A stretch of 64,000 bases of DNA. It comes from Chrysemys picta bellii (lineage: Eukaryota > Chordata > Testudines > Emydidae). Under the pieces are notes generated by a model. The model ran no database searches. It saw nothing but the letters and a program-made list of their open reading frames with translations, and had not been told where the DNA came from. Where the stretch lies: positions 15,481,441-15,545,440 of the forward strand of contig NC_088795.1 in assembly GCF_011386835.1 (NCBI RefSeq), given 5' to 3'. Both the position numbers and the translations under genes were made by a program. Below, one piece after another: positions 1 through 9,190 of the stretch; position 1 is the stretch's first letter, and each line of letters begins with the position of its first letter.

Positions 1-22
1 AAATTATCTCCGTGTAACAGAA

Positions 23-228
23 TTACAAACCACAAGTATCATAGGAGTAGCCGTGTTAGTCTGGATCTGTAAAAGCAACAAAGAGTCCTGTGGCACCTTA
101 TAGACTAACAGACGTATTGGAGCATGAGCTTTCGTGGGTGAATACTCACTTCGTCGGATGCATGTAGTGGAAATTTCCCTAAGCAAAGGTTAGTCTATAA
201 GGTGCCACAGGACTCTTTACAAACCACA
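23..228 (+). mobile_element. short retroposon with internal inversion and 12-bp TSD
   Basis: The 12-bp direct repeat TTACAAACCACA occurs at 23-34 and 217-228. Between the copies is the turtle-type short repeat with GTGTTAGTCT, GTCCTGTGGCACC and GCTTTCGTGGGTGAATAC. The 30-bp segment at 80-109 returns as an exact reverse complement at 189-218, so the insertion can fold back on itself. A long target duplication is typical of LINE-driven retroposition. The inverted 3' part resembles the outcome of twin priming or a template switch. The family name is not certain. Confidence 0.75.
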
Positions 229-229
229 G

Positions 230-451
230 TACACCCTCACTATAATGCCCTTCATAATAATGAACCTTCCGCTATAATGAACCCTCATCCCCGGATCCCA
301 CCTCGACCCCACAGCTGAGGCTGGAGGAGTTGTCAGCAACCCTACCTCCCCACCACCACCACCACCACCAGGGCTCTTTCACTATAACAAACTCCTGGCT
401 ATAATGAACAAATGGCTTGGATCCTGACACGTTTGTTATAGCAAGGGTGTA
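230..451. mobile_element. Tc1/mariner-type MITE
   Basis: The terminal inverted repeats are TACACCCTCACTATAATG at the left and, read on the minus strand, TACACCCTTGCTATAACA at the right, each bordered by TA. The element is about 220 bp, has no coding capacity, and contains a short CCA triplet run. It starts within two bases of the preceding retroposon's right target duplication. Superfamily is inferred from the TA borders and short length. Confidence 0.6.
350..371. repeat. (CCA)n microsatellite
   Basis: An uninterrupted run of about seven CCA triplets lies inside the MITE at 230-451. On the minus strand it encodes a Trp run in a chance open frame. Confidence 0.9.
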
Positions 452-1229
452 CTGTACACTAGATAGCTCAATACAGCTTTGCAAAATTGCCTTGAACACC
501 CAAGCAAAATGTCATTACTTTATTATTGTCTTCAATCATCTTGAAAGATAATGGGCAAGTAGATCTTATGCCTGAGCTGAGCTGAGTTTTGTTAGAATGA
601 ATCAGACTCAACATGAAAGTCCAGGTCATGCATATGGTGGAGTCATCTCTATGAGAGCAGTGAAGGGCAATAAGTCATAGAAGTTTCTCCATTTTGATCT
701 ATTCTGGATCAATACTACCAAAACCACAGAAGGAAGTAAATAAATTTCTGCTGCACTACACAGAGAAGATTTAAGGGTGACCATTCACAATACCAGGGTT
801 CTTAATGAGTTGTTTGCACTGAATAATTATTAAATTAAATGTATGAAGCATAATATACCATGCAAGGGGAAATGCTAAGCACAGGAAATCAGATCAGGTT
901 GCTGCACTTGTTTTCACCACAAAGTAAGCCACAAATATAAATGAACCCTTGTGTTTCAGCGTTTAAATTACACAAGGTAAAGTACTGCCGTCATAATAAT
1001 TTATAACTGTAAAATAATTAAACCAAGACAAACGTTAGCTGAATTTTTATCAGATTCACATTTTACTGTGAACTTAAGAATTTCACCATCAATGCATATT
1101 TTAAGGAACAGATCAGAAAAGTGAAACACACTGTCATAGTATCATCATATGTCCATAGTATGTGGACATATTTCATGCTTACTGAGACTGTCCATTTCCT
1201 GACCCTCCAAATTAAAAACGAACTTAAGG

Positions 1230-1248
1230 AAAAAAAAAAAAAAAAAAA
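1230..1248. repeat. poly(A) tract
   Basis: A run of about 19 A residues in AT-rich DNA. It may be the tail of a decayed retroposon, but no element body was recognised upstream. Confidence 0.7.
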
Positions 1249-1390
1249 CTGTCACTAGTAGCAACTTCATTATTAAAAACAGTAAAAAATAGCTTTACTT
1301 TTTTTGCCACTGAACCTATCTGGTTTTGCATTTATTTCTCTAAAGTGGTGGCAGAGGCTGAAATTAGACTGTTTGCTATCACTTTTATTA

Positions 1391-1605
1391 AGGCCTTGTC
1401 TACACAGGAAAGTTTTCAGTTATGCAGGCATAACCCCCTGCGTGGACACACTTGTTCTGGTAAAAGAGTGGCTTTTTTCAATTTAGCTTTATGACGCTTG
1501 GGAATAGGTTTAAGATCAACCAAAAATACAATATTATACAGAAATAAGATTGTCTGTACAGGGCAGAGTTATACCAAAATTATTTTTTGCATGTAGACAA
1601 GGCCT
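1391..1605. mobile_element. PIF/Harbinger-like MITE
   Basis: The left end AGGCCTTGTCTACA follows TTA at 1388-1390. The right end TGTAGACAAGGCCT is its exact inverse and is followed by TTG. A 3-bp TTA target duplication with one change is typical of PIF/Harbinger. The element is about 215 bp and has no coding capacity. Confidence 0.6.
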
Positions 1606-2064
1606 TTGTCAATTTAACTTTCAAGCTCTCATGCACAAGAACACTGGAATCATAGCACCCTGCAGCAAATGCTTAGACAGTCAACTCAAATTTTTAAAAA
1701 CTTTGTGATAGTAGATAAAATATTCTCAGACAAGTAACATTTAAGATAACTGTAACTAAAAGGTTAGATAAAAAGTGGCTCATTTTAATTTATGTTTTAC
1801 ATTGTTATTGTCTTCCTGTTCATGTGGGCCTTATAACCAGCTATGTGGAAAATGTGGTTATAAAGCACAAAAACCGTCAGAGGAACTCAGAAGCAGTGTA
1901 GTATCCAAGCTATTTTTAACTTAAAAAAAACAAACAAAAAAAAACACTAACTAAAGTTATATCCCTTTACATAGAAGAGTCTTCACTGAATTAAAAATTT
2001 GTGAAAATATTTCTATTCATATTAGGTTTTGCAACATTTTATTTACAAAATCTAAGTTTCTGAA

Positions 2065-2273
2065 GTCTAGGTCAGTGGTTCTCAACCTTTTTTCATTCGC
2101 AGATCCCTAAAAGAATTTGATTGGAGGTACAGACCCCTTTGGCAATCTACTATCTGTATATATAGCTGAATTCTGTTCAGTTTTCAGTCAAAGCCTTTTG
2201 CGGACCCCTTCGACATAGTCCGCAGGCGCCCAAAGGTCCATGGACCACAGGTTGAGAAAACACTAGTCTAGCT
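2065..2273. mobile_element. hAT-type MITE with 8-bp TSD
   Basis: The 8-bp repeat GTCTAGGT (2065-2072) and GTCTAGCT (2266-2273) flanks an element that opens with CAGTGGTTCTCAACC and closes with an imperfect inverse, GGTTGAGAAAACACTA. Eight-base target duplications and CAGTGGTT ends are typical of hAT elements. The body contains the GGACC/GGTCC sequences shared with the copies at 31272 and 34739. Confidence 0.75.
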
Positions 2274-2589
2274 GACAGTGTTCCTCTAGTCATTTAAAGG
2301 TGATGCTAATTCCTTCTAGTGGGCTGCTCTGGAGAATCGGATAAATGAGAGAATCTACCTCTCTAATATTAAAGATGTCTGGGATATGTAAAGCCATCTA
2401 TACATGTTAACTAGCAAAGGCCCATATCCTGCTTATATTTATGTACATGATTAAAACTTCATGCAGACTTCAATGAGAGTACTCACACACGCTAAGTTAA
2501 GCACATGCTTAAGCATTTGCAGGATCAGGACTCAAGTATGTATGCCACTATGTTCTAGAAAAACTTGTTTCAACACAACTGTATGTATT

Positions 2590-2830
2590 TGCTCTCTTCT
2601 GACTACATCTTATCTAGGACCTCTATATCACATCTTCATACTACAGGTCTCTTCTTCTGTAGACTCTAGCCTACTGCAATTTTGCCATCCTCAAGTCAAT
2701 TCAAAATGCTGCTGCCAAAGTCTTCACACTTCATCACTTCACTCATATCATACACTCATTTGTCGGTCCACTAGCTTCCCCCCTCCCTATAGCATCAAAT
2801 GTGCTCATTATCCTGACCTTAAGGGCCATT
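2590..2830 (+). mobile_element. L2/CR1-class LINE remnant
   Basis: A decayed stretch includes TCTAGCCTACTGCAAT and, further on, AAAATGCTGCTGCCAAAG. These correspond to the L-D-Y-C-N and Q-N-A-A-A-K blocks near the end of the reverse transcriptase region in L2-type LINEs. The frame is broken by stops. A shorter piece of the same kind lies at about 20770-20850. Recognition is by eye and the boundaries are approximate. Confidence 0.5.
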
Positions 2831-2875
2831 CATAGTTGAAACCAGCCCTACTTACCAGAGCCACTAACAACTACG

Positions 2876-3654
2876 TACAGTAACTCCTCACTTAGTCGTC
2901 CCAGTTAACGTTGTTTTATTGTTCCATTGCTGATCAATTAGGGAACATGCTTGCAGGAAGAGCAGCCCACTGCAGCTAGCTGGGGGGGGCTTGGAACCAG
3001 GGTGGACCGGCAGCCCCCCCCCCACCCCATCAGTTCCCCGCTCCCCTAAGTTCCCTGTGCTGCAGCTGCCCAGCAGGCTATCAATTGCTGGGCAGTTCAG
3101 CTGTCCCTCCCCCCACTGCCATGTGCTGCTCCTGCCTTCTGCCTTGGAGTTGCTCCCAGAGACTCCTGCTTGCTGTGCTGGGGGGGGAAGGCGGGGGCTA
3201 ATGTCAGGGTGTCCCCCCGCTCCTGCACCCCGCTTACCCCTTCTCCATATAGAGCAGGGAGGGGACACTGATGGAGAGACAGAGAGAGCTTGGGGCAGCA
3301 GCTGCTGTCTCAACTTCCTGATCCACTTAAAAAGACAATGCACTTAAGAGTGGGTCAGCTTACTTAAAGGGGCAGTGTGCCTCTCTCTCTCTCCCACACA
3401 CAAGGTGTGTGTCCATCTCTGTTTGCTATGCTGTCTCCCCTCCCTCATGTACATGCTGCCTTGTGTGAGAGGCTACATTAACAACAATGTGTTAAGCCTT
3501 GAGGGCTCAGCCGAGTGCTAGTTCACCATTCAGCAGCAAGGCATCCCCTGGGAAATATCCCTCCCTCTTCCACCCTCTAATTTCACCACCTCAACCAAAC
3601 TTCACAATCATCGTAGCTGTGAACAGTATTAAATTGTTTGTTTAAAACGTATAC

Positions 3655-3707
<53 letters not shown>

Positions 3708-3865
3708 TCGTTTTTTGTCTGGTGAAAATTTTTTCCCTGGAACCTAACCCCCCCCCCTCCATTTACATTAATTCTTATGGGGAAATTGGATTCGCTTAAC
3801 ATCGTTTCGCTTAAAGTCGCGTTTTTCAGGAACATAACTACAACATTAAGCGAGGAATTATTGTA
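2876..3865. mobile_element. Tc1/mariner-type DNA transposon remnant
   Basis: The left end TACAGTAACTCCTCACTTA and the right end, read on the minus strand as TACAATAATTCCTCGCTTA, are about 80% identical inverted repeats bordered by TA. The 990-bp body carries a C/G-rich core and a long TG run, with no transposase frame left. The superfamily is inferred from the TA borders. Confidence 0.6.
3656..3700. repeat. (TG)n microsatellite
   Basis: About 22 TG dinucleotides followed by TATATA, inside the transposon remnant at 2876-3865. Confidence 0.95.
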
Positions 3866-4042
3866 CTTCCGTGACACTCCCATTCCTGGCACGAATTCCC
3901 CCTACAAATTTGAAAAGTGCCTAATTTCGCCTCCACCAAATCTCTCCTTAAGACTCAATTTTAACCAAGACGTCTGCAGAACAGTGCCTGCAGAAACACT
4001 ACAAGCTGATGACAGGTAGGCAAGTGGCAAGTTAATCTAAGG

Positions 4043-4330
4043 CCACGTCTATACATACAGCACTGCAGCTGTACCAATACAGTCGCGCCACTGCGGTGCG
4101 TCTGGTGAAGACATTCTATGCCAACAAGAGCTCTCCCTCCCATCGCCATAATAAATCCACTTCCACAAGCAACAGAAGCTATGTCAGCGGGAGGAGTTCT
4201 CCCATCAACATAGTGCTGTACACACAAGTGCTTAGGTCAGTGTAACTCAGGGGGGTGGTTTTTTCACACACCTGAGTGACATAAGTTATGCAGACATAGG
4301 CTATATCTACACTCCAGCTTAAGTGAAAAC
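4043..4330. mobile_element. MITE-like fragment with GTCTAC ends
   Basis: The stretch opens with GGCCACGTCTATACATAC and ends with GGCTATATCTACACTCC. These are related to the GTCTAC termini of the PIF/Harbinger-like elements at 1391 and 40836. The ends are imperfect and no target duplication is clear, so the call is tentative. Confidence 0.35.
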
Positions 4331-4475
4331 ATTCCTCCTTTGCCACCTTGTCCTCGCACCTGTTTGTTTCCACTACCATATTGAGTTGTCATTGCCTCAA
4401 TGGTAAGCTCTATAGAGCAGGACCTGTGTTTTTACCATATTTCTACAGTGCCTAACCTCTGGCTGCTATTGCAAC

Positions 4476-5292
4476 GTAAGACCATAAGAACGGCAATAGG
4501 GGGTCAGACCAAAGGTCCATCTAGCCCAGTATCCTGTCTTCTGACAGCAGCCAATGCCAGGTGCCCAGAAGGAATGAACAGAACAGGTGATCCAGCCTGT
4601 CACACATTCCCAGCTTCTGGCAAAACAGAGGCTAGGGACACCATCCCTATCCATCCTGGCTAATAGCCACTGATGGACCTATCCTCCAGGAATTTATCTA
4701 GTTCTTTTTTGAACCCTTGTATACTCTTGGCTTTCACAACATCCTCTGGAAAGGAGTTCCAGAGGCTGACTGTGCATTATGTGAAAAAATACGTTTGTTT
4801 TAAACCTGCTGCCTATTAATTTCACTTGGTGACCCCGAGTTCTTGTGTTATGAGAAGGAGTAAACAACACTTCCTTATTTACTTTCTCCACACCAGTCAT
4901 GATTTTATAGACTTCTATCATATCCCCCGTTAGTCGTCTCTCTTCCAAGCTGAAAAGTTCCAATCTTATTAATCTCTCCTTGCATGGCAGCCGTTACATA
5001 CCCTTAATAATTTTGTTGCCCTTTTCTGAACCTTCTCCAATTCCAATATACCTTTTATGAGATGGGGTGACCACACCTGCACTCAGTATTCAAGATGTGG
5101 GTGTACCAAGGATTTACATAGAGGCAATATGATATTTTCTGTCTTATTATCTATTCCTTTCTTAATGATTCCCAACTTTCTGTTCACTTTTTTGACTGCC
5201 GCCGCACATTGAGTGGATGTTTTCAGAGAACTATCCACAATCACTGCAAGATCTCTTTCTTGAGTGGTAACAGCCAATTTAGACCCCATCAT
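4476..5292 (-). mobile_element. CR1 LINE, 5'-truncated, 3' part of RT region
   Basis: Read on the minus strand, two decayed frames match the carboxyl end of CR1 ORF2. At 5292-5083 the translation runs M-M-G-S-K-L-A-V-T-T-Q-E-R-D-L-A-V. At 4963-4694 it begins [18 protein letters not shown]. The 3' tail carries the CR1-type segment seen on the + strand as GGTCCATCTAGCCCAGTATCC. The frame is interrupted, so the copy is dead. A second copy of the same subfamily and orientation is at 15705-16345. Confidence 0.85.
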
Positions 5293-5295
5293 TTT

Positions 5296-5592
5296 ATATG
5301 TATACGCCTCTACCCTGATATAAAGCTACCCGATATAACACGGTAAAGTAGTGCTCAGGGGTGCGGTGGGGCTGCGCACTCCAGTGGATCATAGAATATC
5401 AGGGTTGGAAGGGACCTCAGGGTGTCATCTAGTCCAACCCCCTGCTCAAAGCAGGATCAATTCCCAACTAAATCATCCCACCTGGATCAAAGCAAGTTCT
5501 ATATAACGTGGTTTCACCTATAACATGGGAAGATTTTTTTGGCTCCTGAGGACAGCGTTATATCGGGGTAGGGGTGTACTTGGGATTATGTT
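5296..5592. mobile_element. mariner-type MITE interrupted by CR1
   Basis: The ends CGCCTCTACCCTGATATAA and GTTATATCGGGGTAGGGGTG are inverted repeats of the family also seen at 27093-27283. The body shares GGTTTCACCTATAA with that copy (minus strand in one of the two). The uninterrupted relative shows that the CR1 piece at about 5393-5482 is a later insertion. Confidence 0.7.
5393..5482 (-). mobile_element. CR1 3'-end fragment nested in MITE
   Basis: The segment contains TAGAATATCAGGGTTGG, GGGACCTCAGGGTGTCATC and TAGTCCAACCCCCTGCTC, the standard 3' terminal region of CR1 seen in reverse. TGGATCA occurs on both sides (5386-5392 and about 5483-5489), consistent with a short target duplication. 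Confidence 0.8.
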
Positions 5593-5999
5593 TTCCAGTG
5601 TTCATTACTTTGCATTTATCACCACAAATACCCAATTTAAAAACAAGATTTTAAAAACTTTCTACACTAAGGAACTAAGAAAACCCATCTTACCGGTTAT
5701 GATGAAGTCCCCTATGAGGTTTAGTGTCACAAAACAAGCTTGAAGATTAAAATAAGTGTCAGAAGTCTCACTGGAAACAGTTTTACGGAGAACAACTGGC
5801 AGGATCGGCTACTAAAAGTGATATTTCTGACTGGACGGACACATGGGACAAAGAGCCCCCAACTAAAGGAAACGCTTTCAGTAGCAAGACCTAGGGTTAC
5901 ACGACAACCTTTCCAGCCCTGGGACGTGATCCCGAAAGTTGCTGAGCACCTGACCCTCCGCCCCCAGGGGAGGGCCCTCAGCAGCTTTCAGGACCAAGC

Positions 6000-6835
6000 C
6001 TTGGATGGGGCACGGGGGGGGGGGGGGGGGGAGCCAACGTCCACCACCCCATGTCCAGAAACCACACGCCCCCCAGCAGGAGCGAGCGCTGACTCCCCCT
6101 CACGTCCCCCCCCCGGAGAGCCGCACGGCGCGCGGGAGGAAACCCCACAACTCCGGCGCCTTCCCGGGGCTCTGGCCACGTGTTACACAACCCGCGCAGC
6201 GCCGTGCGGGCGGGCAGCCGGGCCCCGGCAGCCGCGGGCTGGGTGGCCGCGATGGCCGCGCGGGACCGAGGCCTGGCGCCCGGCTCGCGCGCACACGCCA
6301 ATGGCCGCGCTGCCCCGCCCCCATGGCGGGAGACCCTTCATTACCGCGGGGGGCGGCGAGCCACCCCCCCCCTCGCTGGGGCAGGCCCGGCCCCGCGCGG
6401 CCGCCTCAGCGCGCGCCCCGGGCCGGTTAGGCCGCGCTCGCCGCCCCCTCCCCCAGCAGGCCCCGCCGCCCCCGGCCCAGCTCACCTGCATCCAGCGCGC
6501 CGGGCTGGCGAGGGCGGCGGCGGGGCTGGGCGGCGGCGCGGAGGGCAGCAAAGACATGCAGGCAGCGGCCCGCCGGGGCGCGGGGATCGGCGGGCGGGGG
6601 GCCGCAGGCGCCTGCTGCCGGATAAATATTGGGATTATTCCGGGGGGAGGCGGGCGGGAGCGACGGGGCGGGGCTCGGGGCCCTGTCTCCGCCTCCTCCT
6701 CGCCGGCCGGGCGGGCCTGGCCTCCCTCCCCGCTCCGCACAGCGCCGCCGGGCCGCGGCCCGGCCCACGGGAGCCCGCTGTGCGCCCCGGGCAGGTTGGG
6801 CCTGTGGGGGGCGGGGATGAGAGAGAGGGTGGGGG
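6000..6835 (-). promoter_or_regulatory. CNOT6L: CpG-island promoter, probably of CNOT6L
   Basis: About 830 bp of very GC- and CpG-rich DNA in an otherwise AT-rich region. A TATA-like AATATTTATC lies on the minus strand at 6621-6630, some 30 bp upstream of a minus-strand first exon candidate. A run of G at about 6014-6030 marks its downstream edge. Its upstream edge meets the GGTACC minisatellite at 6839. The gene name is inferred from the conserved CNOT6L-MRPL1-FRAS1 order; the transcription start is not mapped. Confidence 0.6.
6486..6592 (-). other. CNOT6L: candidate CNOT6L exon 1 (noncoding or N-terminal)
   Basis: On the minus strand the sequence ends TGGATGCAG followed by the strong donor GTGAGC. 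CNOT6L encodes a deadenylase subunit of the CCR4-NOT complex that shortens mRNA poly(A) tails in the cytoplasm. Its main coding start is expected in a later exon outside this window. The exon also has its own ATG (minus strand, near 6557) that stays open through 24 codons to the donor, reading M-S-L-L-P-S then a Pro/Ala-rich stretch and R-W-M-Q. That could extend the protein or act as an upstream reading frame. The upstream boundary is a guess from the TATA-like site. Confidence 0.45.
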
Positions 6836-6838
6836 TGG

Positions 6839-8760
6839 GGTACCACAGCCTCTGTGTGTGTGTGCGCGCGGGGGGAGGGGTACCACAGCCTGTGTGTGTG
6901 TGTGTGCGCGCGGGGGGAGGGGTACCACAGCCTGTGTGTGTGTGTGTGTGCGCGCGGGGGGAGGGGTACCACAGCCTGTGTGTGTGTGTGCGCGCGGGGG
7001 GAGGGGTACCACAGCCTGTGTGTGTGTGCGGGGGGAGGGGTACCACAACCTCTGTGTGTGTGTGCGCGCGGGGGGAGGGGTACCACAGCCTGTGTGTGTG
7101 TGTGTGCGCGCGGGGGGAGGGGTACCACAGCCTGTGTGTGTGTGTGCGCGCGGGGGGAGGGGTACCACAGCCTGTGTGTGTGTGCGGGGGGAGGGGTACC
7201 ACAACCTCTGTGTGTGTGTGCGCGGGGGGAGGGGTACCACAGCCTGTGTGTGTGTGTGTGTGTGTGTGCGCGCGGGGGGAGGGGTACCACAGCCTCTGTG
7301 TGTGTGTGTGTGCGTGCAGGGGGAGGGGTACCACAGCCTCTGTGTGGGGGGGGGGTACCACAGCCTCTGTGTGTGTGTGTGGGGGGGAGGGGTACCACAT
7401 CCTCTGTGTGTGTGTGTGCGCGCGCGGGGGGAGGGGTACCACAGCCTCTGTGTGTGTGCGGGGGGAGGGGTACCACAGCCTCTGTGTGGGGGGGGGTACC
7501 ACAGCCTCTGTGTGTGTGTGGGGGGGGGAGGGGTACCACATCCTCTGTGTGTGTGGGGGGGAGGGGTACCACAGCCTCTGTGTGTGTGTGTGTGCGGGGG
7601 GAGGGGTACCACAGCCTCTGTGTGTGTGTGTGTGCGGGGGGAGGGGTACCACAGCCTCTGTGTGTGTGCGGGGGGAGGGGTACCACAGCCTCTGTGTGTG
7701 TGTGTGCGGGGGGAGGGGTACCACACCCTCTGTGTGTGTGTGGGGTACCACACCCTCTGTGTGTGGGGGGGGGAGGGGTACCACAGCCTCTCTGTGTGTG
7801 TGTGCGGGGGGAGGGGTACCACACCCTCTGTGTGTGTGTGTGTGTGTGTGCGCGCGTGGGGGGAGGGGTACCACACCCTCTGTGTGTGTGTGTGCGCGCG
7901 TGGGGGGAGGGGTACCACACCCTCTCTGTGTGTGTGTGTGCGCGCGTGGGGGGAGGGGTACCACACCCTGTGTGTGTGTGTGTGCGCGCGCGCGGGGGGG
8001 GAGGGGTACCACACCCTGTGTGTGTGTGCGCGTGGGGGGGAGGGGTACCACACCCTCTGTGTGTGTGTGTGTGCGTGGGGGGAGGGGTACCACACCCTGT
8101 GTGTGTGTGTGTGCGTGGGGGGAGGGGTACCACACCCTGTGTGTGTGTGTGCGCGTGGGGGGAGGGGTACCACACCCTGTGTGTGTGTGTGTGCGCGCGT
8201 GGGGGGAGGGGTACCACACCCTGTGTGTGTGTGTGCGCATGGGGGGATGGGTACCACACCCTCTGTGTGTGTGTGTGCAGGGGGAGGGGTACCACACCCT
8301 CTGTGTGTGTGTGTGTGTGTGTGTGCAGGGGGAGGGGGTACCACACCCTCTGTGTGTGTGTGTGTGCGCAGGGTACCACACCCTCTGTGTGTGTGTGTGT
8401 GTGCGCGGGGTACCACACCCTCTGTGTGTGTGTGTGTGTGCGCGGGGTACCACACCCTCTGTGTGTGTGTGTGTGTGCGCGGGGTACCACACCCTCTGTG
8501 TGTGTGTGTGTGCGCGCCCACGGGGTACCGCGCCCACGGGGTACCACACCCTCTGTGTGTGTGTGTGCGCGCGAGGGGAGGGGTAGCACACCCTCTGTGT
8601 GTGTGTGTGCGCGCGAGGGGAGGGGTAGCACACCCTCTGTATGTGCGCGCGAGAGAGAGGGGAGGGGTACCACACCCTCTGTGTATGTGTGCGCGCATGC
8701 GTGCGGGGAGGGGTACCACATCCCCTGTGTGTGTGTGTGTGCGCGCGCTTGGGGGAGGGT
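6839..8760. repeat. GGTACC-anchored TG/CG minisatellite
   Basis: A tandem array of units about 26-60 bp long, mostly near 40. Each is built from GGTACCACA, then GCC or CCC, a (TG)n run, a short (CG) run and a G-rich tail such as GGGGGGAGGGG. I count about 46 copies of GGTACCAC by hand. Units differ mainly in TG and CG length. The GCC form dominates up to about 7700 and the CCC form after it. From 6854 to 8586 none of the six frames contains a stop, because the unit has no TAA, TAG, TGA or their complements. The array adjoins the CpG-island promoter. Confidence 0.95.
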
Positions 8761-9190
8761 TTACTATACCATACCGTGAGTGTGTGATGCGGGGAGGGCA
8801 TACCATACCCTCCCTTGTGCATGTGTGCACTGGGGATGGGGTATCGCACAGTGTGCACGTGTTGGGGACAGGGGATACCACACCCTCTGTGTGTGTGTGT
8901 GCGCGCGTACGCATTCTGGGGATGGGGTACTACCCCCAGTGTGTGTATACTGTGGACAGGGTATTGAACCCTGTGTCTGTGATGGGGAGTGGAGATATCA
9001 GCCTCTGTGTGTGTGCTGGGGGGAAGAGGTAGCCCACCCTTTTTGTGTGTGTGCACACGTGCTGGGGGAGTGGGTGTCACACCCTGTGTGTGTGTATATG
9101 CGGAGAAGGTGTATCCTACTATGCATATGCATGTGCGCATGTACTGGGGGGGGCTCTTGGGTTCTGTTCTAATCCCTCCCACAGACATGG
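8761..9190. repeat. decayed edge of the minisatellite
   Basis: The unit pattern continues in mutated form: TACCATACCC, GTATCGCACA, GATACCACACCC and TGTCACACCC, each followed by TG-rich runs and a G-rich block. Unit identity falls with distance, as expected at the old flank of a tandem array. Unique sequence begins near 9190. Confidence 0.8.

Larger units (their letters stand above)
1..6485 (-). other. CNOT6L: presumed CNOT6L intron 1 (repeat-rich)
   Basis: No coding exon was recognised on either strand. If the minus-strand exon at 6486 is CNOT6L exon 1, this stretch is the start of its first intron. It holds the mobile elements listed separately. Between them (454-1390, 1606-2064, 2274-2590) I see only AT-rich unique-looking DNA. 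The assignment rests on gene order and the donor site, not on any CNOT6L protein match in the window. Confidence 0.45.

Noticed and set aside
2888..3347. Overlapping frames on both strands
   Set aside because: They fall in the C/G-rich core of the mariner-type remnant and give Pro/Ser-rich translations without a domain.
6839..8760. CRISPR-like array
   Set aside because: The unit parts between GGTACC motifs are the same simple TG/CG/G runs, not unique spacers. The genome is vertebrate and there are no cas genes.
5740..9188. Six long open frames of about 640-1000 codons
   Set aside because: They are translations of one TG/CG/GGTACC tandem array in every frame. Their Cys-Val or His-Thr repeats have no protein-like composition and no conserved start.
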